Shown in pieces: positions 42,224-49,066 of a stretch of 64,000 bases of DNA (position 1 is its first letter; each line of letters starts with the position of its first letter). The DNA lies in assembly GCF_003207955.1 (NCBI RefSeq), contig NZ_NOXG01000006.1:62001-126000 (forward strand), given 5' to 3'. The notes under the pieces are model-generated. The model did not search any database. It worked only from the letters and a program-made list of their open reading frames with translations, and was not told the DNA's origin. The stretch comes from Novacetimonas pomaceti (GTDB taxonomy: Bacteria > Pseudomonadota > Alphaproteobacteria > Acetobacterales > Acetobacteraceae). The position numbers and the translations under genes are program-made.

Positions 42224-43459
42224 ATGAGCGAACACATGACAGCCACCCCGTCCATTCCGGGCGACGCGATGGAGGCGGATGTCTGCATTGTGGGGGCGGG
42301 CCCCGTGGGCGCGACCCTGGCGTGCCGGCTGGCGGTGGAGGGGATGCGCGTGGTCATCATCGACCGTGCCGCCCTGCCGCCGATGGAACATCCTGCCTTT
42401 GACGGCCGCGCCTATGCCATCGCGGCGGGTTCGCGCCGCCTGCTGGATGCGGCGGGCGTATGGGCGCGCCTGCCGATGCCCGCGTGCGACATCCGCGAAA
42501 TCCGCGTCACCGACGGTCGGCCGGGACAGCGGCCTTCGCCCCTGTTCCTTGAATTCGGGCGCGACGACGCGCCCGAACCCTTCGGCTCCATGATCGAGGC
42601 GCGGGCGCTGCGCGTCGCGCTCAACGCCTCGCTGCATGCAACGCCCGGCATTACGGTCCTTGCCCCGGACGAGGCGACGGTCGTGCGCAGGCCCGAGGGC
42701 GCGGTCATCACCACGCGCAGCGGACGCACCATTTCGGCGCGTCTGGTCGTCGCGGCGGAGGGACGGCGCAGCCCCCTGCGCACGCAGGCCGGGATCGTGG
42801 TGACGCGCCTGCCGTATCACCAGTGCGGAATCGTGTGCGCCGTGGCGCATGAGCGCCCCCATGAAGGACGCGCGCTGGAACATTTCCTGCCTGCCGGCCC
42901 CTTCGCGCAGCTGCCGATGGCCGGGACGGCGGAACATCCCAACCTGTCCGCGCTGGTCTGGACGGACGAGGAAAAGCTGGCCCATCGCCTGGCGGAGCTT
43001 CCGGCGGAGGCGTTCGCCCATGAAATCCGCCGCCGCATGGGCGACTGGCTGGGCGAGGTGACGCCGGTGGGACGACGCTGGGTCTATCCCCTGTCGGCGC
43101 AGTACGCGCAGCGTTATATCGACACGCGGCTGGTGCTGGTGGGGGATTCCGCCCATGGCATCCATCCCATCGCGGGGCAGGGGCTGAACCTCGGCTTCCG
43201 TGACGTGATCGCGCTGTCGGACCTGCTGGCGGGCGTGCATGCGCGCGGTGGCGACGTGGGCGAGGCATCGGTGCTGCGCGATTACCAGGCGCGCTGCCGT
43301 CCGGCCAACATGCTGATGCTGGCGGCGACCGACATGCTGGAACGCCTGTTCGGCAACGACAATCCCGTGCTGCGCCTGGCGCGTGACGTCGGGCTGGCGG
43401 GGGTGAACCGCATCACGCCGCTGCGCCGGGCCTTTGCACGGCACGCCATGGGCCTGTAA
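42224..43459 (+). CDS. UbiH/UbiF/COQ6-family FAD monooxygenase
   Basis: The 411-residue flavoprotein hydroxylase probably acts on the ubiquinone ring. It has the N-terminal FAD motif VCIVGAGPVGATLACRLAVEG, the middle region VVAAEGRRSPLRTQAGI, and the second FAD motif LVLVGDSAHGIHPIAGQGLNLGFRDVIALSDLL, the family signature. Which ring position it hydroxylates cannot be told by eye. The frame opens at 42080, and ATG 42224 (MSEHMTATPS) gives the expected short N-terminus. The gene stands 62 bp before cysE. Confidence 0.9.
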   Translation: MSEHMTATPSIPGDAMEADVCIVGAGPVGATLACRLAVEGMRVVIIDRAALPPMEHPAFDGRAYAIAAGSRRLLDAAGVWARLPMPACDIREIRVTDGRPGQRPSPLFLEFGRDDAPEPFGSMIEARALRVALNASLHATPGITVLAPDEATVVRRPEGAVITTRSGRTISARLVVAAEGRRSPLRTQAGIVVTRLPYHQCGIVCAVAHERPHEGRALEHFLPAGPFAQLPMAGTAEHPNLSALVWTDEEKLAHRLAELPAEAFAHEIRRRMGDWLGEVTPVGRRWVYPLSAQYAQRYIDTRLVLVGDSAHGIHPIAGQGLNLGFRDVIALSDLLAGVHARGGDVGEASVLRDYQARCRPANMLMLAATDMLERLFGNDNPVLRLARDVGLAGVNRITPLRRAFARHAMGL

Positions 43460-43521
43460 CGCGCCCGCCTTATCGCGTATCGTGCCTTCATCCTGATTTT
43501 TTCATAACCGGACGCTCCGAC

Positions 43522-44388
43522 ATGTCTGAACGTCAGCCTCCAGGCGCTTCCCTTACCCAGTCCGCCCGCCCGCCCGTCATGCCGCCCACGCTGTCGGGGA
43601 TCGATATCGACGCCCTGTGGCGCGACATCGTCGAAGGGGCGTGCGGATGCTGCGATCCGCTGGTCAAGGGGCTTCTGGCGACGGGAATCCGCAACCATGC
43701 CTCGTTCGGGGCGGCCCTTGCGGCCCTGATCGGGCGCAAGCTGGGCGATCGTTCCGTGGCGGACGACGCGCTGGCGGAACTGGTGATGGAGGTCTTTGCC
43801 GCCGATCCGGATATCGTGGCCGCCGCCGCCGCCGATCTTGTGGCCATCCGCGAACGCGATCCCGCCACGGGCAATTACGCGACGCCTTTCCTGTTCTTCA
43901 AGGGGTATCACGCGGTGCAGGGGTACCGCGTCGCGCACTGGCTGTGGAACAACGGGCGCGAATACCTTGCCCTGCACCTGCAGAGCCGGTCTTCGGAACT
44001 GTTCGCGGTTGACATCCACCCGGCGGCGCGGCTGGGACGGCGCATCCTGTTCGACCATGGCACGGGCATCGTGATCGGCGAGACCTCGGTGCTGGAGGAT
44101 GATGTCTCCCTCCTGCAGGGGGTCACGCTGGGCGGCACGGGCAAGAACGTGGGCGACCGGCATCCCAAGGTCCGTCGCGGTGTCCTGATCGGGGCGGGGG
44201 CCAAGATACTGGGGAATATCGAAATCGGCGAAGGGGCCAAGATCGGCGCGGGGTCCATCGTGCTGGAATCGGTCGCCCCCTATACCACCGTCGTGGGCAA
44301 CCCGGCGCGCGCGGTGGGCACGCGCCATTCCTCCCTGCCGGCCTTCACGATGGACCAGATGTTGCCGCCGCTTGACTACATCATCTGA
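43522..44388 (+). CDS. cysE: Serine O-acetyltransferase
   Basis: The 288-residue enzyme makes O-acetylserine for cysteine synthesis. The N-terminal helical domain (DIDALWRDIVEGA..LATGIRNHASFGAALAALIGRKLG) and FFKGYHAVQGYRVAHWLW are typical. A left-handed beta-helix follows, with VDIHPAARLGRRILFDHGTGIVIGETSVLEDDVSLLQGVTLGGTGK and hexapeptide repeats. The His residues in IHPAA and FDHGTG are the active-site region. It overlaps the upstream extension of the BaiN-type gene, whose ATG lies 5 bp beyond the cysE stop. Confidence 0.95.
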   Translation: MSERQPPGASLTQSARPPVMPPTLSGIDIDALWRDIVEGACGCCDPLVKGLLATGIRNHASFGAALAALIGRKLGDRSVADDALAELVMEVFAADPDIVAAAAADLVAIRERDPATGNYATPFLFFKGYHAVQGYRVAHWLWNNGREYLALHLQSRSSELFAVDIHPAARLGRRILFDHGTGIVIGETSVLEDDVSLLQGVTLGGTGKNVGDRHPKVRRGVLIGAGAKILGNIEIGEGAKIGAGSIVLESVAPYTTVVGNPARAVGTRHSSLPAFTMDQMLPPLDYII

Positions 44389-44392
44389 CATC

Positions 44393-45655
44393 ATGCCGGC
44401 GCACGGGGGCGACGGGCCACGGGTGATCGTGGTCGGCGGCGGCCCGGCCGGGCTTGCCGCCGCCGAAGGGCTTGCCGCCGCGGGATGCCGGGTGCGGGTG
44501 CTGGAACAGCGTCCCACCGTGGGGCGCAAGTTCATGATGGCGGGCCGGGGCGGGCTGAACCTGACGCATTCGGAACCCATGGCGCGGTTCATGACGCGTT
44601 ACGGCATGGCGCAGCCCCGTCTTGCCGCCGCCCTTGCGGTATTTGGTCCCGACGACATGCGTCGCTGGGCCGCCGGGCTGGGGCAGCCCTGTTACGTCGG
44701 CAGCAGCGGCCGGGTCTTTCCCACGGCCATGAAGGCATCGCCCCTGCTGCGCGCGTGGGTGGCGCGGCTGGAACGGATGGGCGTGCGGATCATGACGCGC
44801 CACCGCTGGCTGGGCTGGGATGCCGAAGGCCGCGTCCGCGTGTGCGGTCCGGATGGCGTGGAAGATCGCCTGCCCGCCGATGCGCTGGTGCTGGCGACAG
44901 GCGGGGCAAGCTGGGCGCGGCTGGGCGCGGATGGCGCATGGCGCGATATCGTCGCGGCCCGTGGCGTCGATGTCGCGGCGTTCCGGCCCGCCAATTGCGG
45001 GTTTCGCGTTTCCTGGTCGGAAATGATGCGCACCCGCTTCGAGGGATGTCCCCTGCATGCAATCGCGCTGCATACGCGCACGGGGACCATCGCCCGGGGC
45101 GAGGCGGTCATCACGCGTGACGGGATCGAGGGAGGGGCGGTGTATGCGTGCTCGGCTTCCCTGCGCGACGAAATCGCGGCGCATGGACGCGCGGTCCTTC
45201 ACATCGACCTGCGTCCCGAAATGGATATCGCGCAGGTGACGCGGCGGCTGGCGCGGGTAAGGGGGCGCGAAAGCGTATCGAACCTGCTGCGCAAGGCCCT
45301 GCGCCTGCCGCCGGTGGCGGTGGCCCTGCTGCGCGAGGGGGGCGGGGTTGACCTGCCGCGCGATCCGGCGGCGCTGGCGCGACTGGTAAAGGACGTGCCG
45401 CTGGTCCTGACGGGGACCGATGACATCGACCGCGCGATTTCGGTGGCGGGTGGCGTGCGCTGGGACGGGGTCGATGACCGCCTGATGCTGCGCCGGCTGC
45501 CCGGCGTGTTCGTCGCGGGGGAAATGGTGGACTGGGAGGCGCCGACCGGCGGCTACCTGCTGCAGGCCTGCATTGCGATGGGGCGCCTGGCGGCCCATGG
45601 CGTGGTGCAATGGTTGCAGGATACCCGCAAGGGGCTGTATCCGTCTGCCTCATGA
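44393..45655 (+). CDS. BaiN/HI0933-type NAD(P)/FAD-dependent oxidoreductase (TIGR03862-like)
   Basis: The 420-residue flavoprotein has the N-terminal FAD motif VIVVGGGPAGLAAAEGLAAAGCRV, then GRKFMMAGRGGLNLTHSEP, SGRVFPTAMKASPLLRAW, LATGGASWARLGADGAW and the C-terminal VFVAGEMVDWEAPTGGYLLQACIAMGRLAA. These match the HI0933/BaiN family and specifically the alphaproteobacterial TIGR03862 branch. Its reaction is unknown. A TTG at 44372 inside cysE is in frame, but ATG 44393 is more natural. It overlaps the HerA-like gene by 4 bp (ATGA). Confidence 0.9.
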   Translation: MPAHGGDGPRVIVVGGGPAGLAAAEGLAAAGCRVRVLEQRPTVGRKFMMAGRGGLNLTHSEPMARFMTRYGMAQPRLAAALAVFGPDDMRRWAAGLGQPCYVGSSGRVFPTAMKASPLLRAWVARLERMGVRIMTRHRWLGWDAEGRVRVCGPDGVEDRLPADALVLATGGASWARLGADGAWRDIVAARGVDVAAFRPANCGFRVSWSEMMRTRFEGCPLHAIALHTRTGTIARGEAVITRDGIEGGAVYACSASLRDEIAAHGRAVLHIDLRPEMDIAQVTRRLARVRGRESVSNLLRKALRLPPVAVALLREGGGVDLPRDPAALARLVKDVPLVLTGTDDIDRAISVAGGVRWDGVDDRLMLRRLPGVFVAGEMVDWEAPTGGYLLQACIAMGRLAAHGVVQWLQDTRKGLYPSAS

Positions 45656-47154
45656 CGGTAGCGATCACGATTGGGGAACGACGGGGGGCCACCACGGGTG
45701 ATGCCCCGGTCACGATGGACCTTGCTGAACTGTTGTCCACGCGCCTGCTGGTGCAGGGCAATTCAGGATCGGGAAAGTCACACCTGCTGCGGCGCCTTCT
45801 GGAACAGTCCGCGCGCCTCGTGCAGCAGGCGATCATCGACCCGGAAGGGGATTTCGTAAGCCTGGCCGAACGTTACGGCCATCTGGTCATCGACGCCGCC
45901 GAACATACCGAGGCCGCGCTGCAGGCGGCGGGCGAACGCATGCGCGTGCATCGTGCCTCCGTCGTGCTGAACCTTGAGGGCGTGGATGCCGAGGTGCAGA
46001 TGCGTCGCGCCGCCGCCTTCCTTGGCGGCATGTTCGAGGTGCCGCGCGAATACTGGTATCCCGTGGTGGTCGTGGTGGACGAGGCGCAGATGTTCGCGCC
46101 CGCCGCCGCTGGCGAAGTCTCGGACGAGGCGCGGCGTGCCTCGCTCGGCGCGATGACCAACCTGATGTGTCGTGGGCGCAAGCGTGGGCTGGCCGGGGTG
46201 ATCGCAACCCAGCGCCTGGCGAAGCTGGCCAAGAATGTCGCGGCGGAGGCCTCCAACTTCCTGATGGGGCGCACCTTTCTGGATATCGACATGATGCGCG
46301 CCGCCGACCTGCTGGGCATGGAACGCAGGCAGGCGGAAAGCTTCCGCGATCTGGAACGTGGCTGTTTCGTGGCCCTTGGCCCCGCCATCAGCCGACGGCC
46401 GCTTGCGGTGCGGATCGGGGCGGTGGAAACCGAAAGCCGCTCGGCCGGTCCCGCCCTGATGCCGTTCGAACCCACCGTCCCGACGGAGGAAATCCGCGAA
46501 CTGATCCTTACCCCCGTGCCGGAGCGTGAACTGCCCGCGCGCGCGCCGCGCCCCGCAACGCCCCCGCCCGACATCCTTGCCCAACTGGCCGCGCATGCCG
46601 ACGTGGCCCGCACGGAGGCGGAGGTCGAGGCCCAGAGCGCCCCTGACATCGACCCCAGGGAGCAGAAGGAGCGTTTTGCCGCCATCCTTTCCGACATCCT
46701 GCAGGATGAGGAAGCGGGTTTCCGCCCGGTCCATGTGTTGTATCAGGATTTTCTCGTCCGCTGCCGGATCGAGGGGATGGGCCGTCAGGCGCTGGACATG
46801 CCGCGCTTCCGCCGCGCCCTGGCGACCGCGCGCGCCGGTGTGGATGCCCGCATGGCACAGACCGAGACATGGATGCAGGCCGAACAGATGGCATCGGCCC
46901 TGCCCGAGGACGTGCAGGGGATTTTCCTGCTGATCGCCCGCAGCGCGCTGGAAAAACTGCCCTGCCCGTCGGATGCGACGATCGCGCGCGCCTATGGCAC
47001 CCATTCGCTGGGGCGGGCGCGGCGGCAGCTGACCTATCTGGAGGAACAGAATGTCATTGTCCTGCGCCTCGACGGGATGGGCCGCCGCAGCGCGGTGATC
47101 GTCGGGCTTGGCTGGGAAACGGCGCCCGCCCTGCCTGACGCGCCCGCGCGTTGA
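45652..47154 (+). CDS. HerA-like (DUF87) P-loop ATPase
   Basis: The 500-residue protein has the HerA/FtsK superfamily core: Walker A VQGNSGSGKSH (34-44), IIDPEGDFVSLAERYG, Walker B VVVVVDEAQMFAP (138-150), RGRKRGLAGVIATQRLAKLAKNVAAEASNFLMGRT and an arginine-bearing segment. The region from about 300 to 380 is Pro/Glu/Ala-rich linker, and a helical C-terminal domain (GRQALDMPRFRRALATARAGVDARM..GTHSLGRARRQLTYLEEQNVI) follows. HerA usually pairs with a NurA nuclease, and none is encoded nearby. It starts on an ATGA overlap with the BaiN-type gene. DNA translocation is inferred from the fold only. Confidence 0.87.
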   Translation: MTVAITIGERRGATTGDAPVTMDLAELLSTRLLVQGNSGSGKSHLLRRLLEQSARLVQQAIIDPEGDFVSLAERYGHLVIDAAEHTEAALQAAGERMRVHRASVVLNLEGVDAEVQMRRAAAFLGGMFEVPREYWYPVVVVVDEAQMFAPAAAGEVSDEARRASLGAMTNLMCRGRKRGLAGVIATQRLAKLAKNVAAEASNFLMGRTFLDIDMMRAADLLGMERRQAESFRDLERGCFVALGPAISRRPLAVRIGAVETESRSAGPALMPFEPTVPTEEIRELILTPVPERELPARAPRPATPPPDILAQLAAHADVARTEAEVEAQSAPDIDPREQKERFAAILSDILQDEEAGFRPVHVLYQDFLVRCRIEGMGRQALDMPRFRRALATARAGVDARMAQTETWMQAEQMASALPEDVQGIFLLIARSALEKLPCPSDATIARAYGTHSLGRARRQLTYLEEQNVIVLRLDGMGRRSAVIVGLGWETAPALPDAPAR

Positions 47155-47172
47155 GCCGCCGGGAAGGCGCGG

Positions 47173-47457
47173 TCAGTGGGCGTCCTTTCCCCACCGCCAT
47201 TTCCATCCGCCTGCGGTCCTGGATTTGCACAGATAGCCAAAAGCAACCGTGGCCAGGATATCGATCAGCGACAGGCATACCGTGAATTCCATGGCATGCG
47301 TATTGTCGGGATGGATCACCGACAGGGCGAACCACGGAAGGATGGTGACGGCAAGGAACAGCGTGAATACCACCCATCCCTCCCAGCTGATGGGCAGGCC
47401 GGAGCCATATCCGTAGCTTTTCGGGGCGAACCAGGCTTTTTGTGACTGGGCTGACAT
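47173..47457 (-). CDS. Small two-helix membrane protein
   Basis: The 94-residue protein begins MSAQSQKAWFAPKSYGYGSGLPISWEGW. Two hydrophobic helices follow (VVFTLFLAVTILPWFALSVI and FTVCLSLIDILATVAFGYLC), then a basic aromatic tail (GGWKWRWGKDAH). The SYGYGxGLPISWEGW start resembles small membrane proteins of unknown function found in other proteobacteria. ATG 47457 has GGAG 9 bases upstream, while ATG 47472 lacks one. It is convergent with the HerA-like gene (18-bp gap), and a palindromic repeat lies upstream. Confidence 0.82.
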   Translation of the reverse strand: MSAQSQKAWFAPKSYGYGSGLPISWEGWVVFTLFLAVTILPWFALSVIHPDNTHAMEFTVCLSLIDILATVAFGYLCKSRTAGGWKWRWGKDAH

Positions 47458-47762
47458 GTTGGCGTGCTCCATGGACCAATCGGTTCGGGGATGAAAATAA
47501 TCTGTAGGTAAAAATAACAGAAGTTTTTTTTTGGGTGTTGCCTTTTGTTTAAAAAGTGACGTCTTTCGAAGATTTTTATAAAAAGCTTCACCAAAAACTT
47601 TTCATAATTTCAGTGTATTACTTGGTCTGTCATTATGATGACGCATGACGGGCCGCGCACCTGTTTTCCCCGATCCGGAGAGTGGGATCGGCAGATGTTC
47701 CGGTCAATGTTCCGTTACGAATGCCGTTCTATCCGGCGTCGTCTCCCGGAGCGGATGCGTTC
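47458..47762. other. Non-coding gap containing repeat copy C
   Basis: The 305-bp gap between the small membrane protein gene and the winged-helix gene (both leftward) is largely filled by a palindromic repeat at 47502-47610. The rest (47611-47762) shows no gene. A promoter for the small membrane protein would have to lie within or beside the repeat. Confidence 0.5.
47502..47610. repeat. Interspersed palindromic repeat, copy C (degenerate)
   Basis: Same orientation as copy A: AGTTTTTT...TTGGGTG, hairpin GTTGCCTTTT with AAAAAGTGAC, then GTCTTTCGAAG(A)TTTTTATAAAAAGCTTC and CCAAAAACTTTT. Several point changes break the perfect palindromes of copies A and B, including the central TGCA, which reads TATA. 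It is an older or decaying copy. Confidence 0.75.
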
Positions 47763-48086
47763 TCATGTCGTGACGCTGTCGGTGCCGAGCAGGGCGCGCA
47801 TTTCGTCGAGATAGCGGATGAATGCGTCGCGCCCCTTCGCGGTCAGTTCGATGCGGGTCAGGGGACGCCTGTTGACGAAGGTCTTTTCCTGCGCCACGTA
47901 CCCGGCCTCCTCCAGCTTGCGCAGATGTGTCGAGAGGTTGCCGTCCGTCACGTTCAGATGTTGCCGCATGACCTTGAATTCGACCCCGCCGCGCGTGACG
48001 AGCAGGGTCATGATCCCCAGCCGGACACGTCCGTGGATCACCTCGTCAATGCGCGCGATATCGAAGGAAGGGGCCTCCATGGTCAT
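47763..48086 (-). CDS. Winged-helix transcriptional regulator
   Basis: The 107-residue protein is a single winged helix-turn-helix domain: DEVIHGRVRLGIMTLLVTRGGVEFKVMRQHLNVTDGNLSTHLRKLEEAGYVAQEKTFVNRRPLTRIELTAKGRDAFIRYL. The recognition helix is VTDGNLSTHLRKL. It matches the short MarR/ArsR-like winged-helix (PF13601-type) regulators that lack an effector domain. The open frame reaches 48620, but ATG 48086 makes an ATGA overlap with the upstream membrane protein gene. It may control its own operon. Confidence 0.9.
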   Translation of the reverse strand: MTMEAPSFDIARIDEVIHGRVRLGIMTLLVTRGGVEFKVMRQHLNVTDGNLSTHLRKLEEAGYVAQEKTFVNRRPLTRIELTAKGRDAFIRYLDEMRALLGTDSVTT

Positions 48087-48706
48087 GCTGTCTGTGTCCT
48101 CCGCTGGATCAGGACCCAGCCGGGAATGGCGATCAGGACCACCAGCAGCACCCCGTAAATCAGGAATGTATAACTGCTGCCCGTGGCTGCCGCGACCGTG
48201 ATGGCCGCAAGGAAGGACCCGGCGGTGACCAGTTTCAGCCATCCCTGGCGTGAAATGAAGGCCGTCGCCCCCCATCCCGCGCCATAAAGGGCAAGCATGG
48301 TCGATGGGAACGCCGCCCAGATCATGGGCGAATCGTAACGCCAGCAAAGGATCATGCTGCATACGAACATCGTGACGATGCCCCAGCTCAGTCCCGTCCA
48401 TATGGTGGCGACTGCCCGGTTGATGGTTGCCGTGGACCCCGCCACCGCATCGGTGCGCCGGTTCAGGACCCACACGATGGGGACATAGGCAAGGCCCGCG
48501 ATCATCCAGACCAGCTGGATCGCCATCGCCGCGAAATGCGTGGAAGCCTGTGAAATCCCCCATGCCACGAAACTGGCCGCGCCGAAGACAAGGCCGGCGG
48601 CAAGGAAATAGGGACCACATGTCAGGGGGACGTCACGGCCTGCCTCCGCAAGTGCGCGCAGGAAGGCAAGATCGTCGGAGGGAGAGGTCTTGTGCGGTAT
48701 TTCCAT
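48083..48706 (-). CDS. Six-helix membrane protein paired with a winged-helix regulator
   Basis: The 207-residue protein has about six hydrophobic segments (YFLAAGLVFGAASFVAWGI, FAAMAIQLVWMIAGLAYVPIVWVL, VATIWTGLSWGIVTMFVCSMIL, IWAAFPSTMLALYGAGWGATAFI, LVTAGSFLAAITVAAATG, LIYGVLLVVLIAIPGWVLI) after a 30-residue cytoplasmic lead (MEIPHKTSPSDDLAFLRALAEAGRDVPL). No transport signature is seen. ATG 48706 has GGAG 8 bases upstream, so the frame beyond it to 48868 is unused. It is co-translated with the regulator, a frequent pairing in bacteria, and the function is unknown. Confidence 0.82.
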   Translation of the reverse strand: MEIPHKTSPSDDLAFLRALAEAGRDVPLTCGPYFLAAGLVFGAASFVAWGISQASTHFAAMAIQLVWMIAGLAYVPIVWVLNRRTDAVAGSTATINRAVATIWTGLSWGIVTMFVCSMILCWRYDSPMIWAAFPSTMLALYGAGWGATAFISRQGWLKLVTAGSFLAAITVAAATGSSYTFLIYGVLLVVLIAIPGWVLIQRRTQTA

Positions 48707-48870
48707 GGCCTGTCTCCAAAGCCGGTTGAACAAGGGCGCCACGCAGGGGCGATTGCATGCCCGGGCGGATGGGTATGTCGAACGGGATCCGCATTGCCCC
48801 GAAAGCCTGTTCCGACATGCGCCGGGACAGGTGGAAAGGCGATTCCATGACCAGAAACACTCAATCACAG

Positions 48871-48902
48871 ATAACTTTTAAATTCAAAGTATATTGTTAT
48901 GG
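48871..48902 (-). promoter_or_regulatory. AT-rich palindromic island, likely promoter/operator
   Basis: In an otherwise GC-rich region this stretch reads ATAACTTTTAAATTCAAAGTATATTGTTAT and contains nested inverted repeats (ATAAC/GTTAT; ACTTT/AAAGT). On the minus strand, TATACT (complement of 48888-48893) is a good -10 box. It lies about 165-195 bp upstream of the six-helix protein start. A plausible target of the winged-helix regulator, by inference. Confidence 0.35.
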
Positions 48903-48994
48903 AGAAGAGGTGGGTATGGTCCCGGCGATCAATATAACCGCTTGCGCCATGCCACAGGCCGGTTTTCAGGACGCATGAACAGCTTCGCGCGACA

Positions 48995-49033
48995 TAAAAA
49001 AACAGGCCCCGCGCCAGAAGGTGCGGGGCCTGT
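48995..49033 (-). terminator. Rho-independent terminator of rne
   Basis: An 11-bp perfect GC-rich stem (ACAGGCCCCGC at 49002-49012 with GCGGGGCCTGT at 49023-49033) is followed on the minus strand by a run of seven T (the A run at 48995-49001). It begins 34 bp after the rne stop codon. This is the best terminator in the window. Confidence 0.9.
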
Positions 49034-49066
49034 CCTGTTATGGAAGCCTGAAGTGGCGGGCGGCGA

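Noticed and set aside
45652..47154. HerA-based antiphage system
   Set aside because: No SIR2, DUF4297, NurA or other effector gene is adjacent, and the region looks like stable core chromosome.
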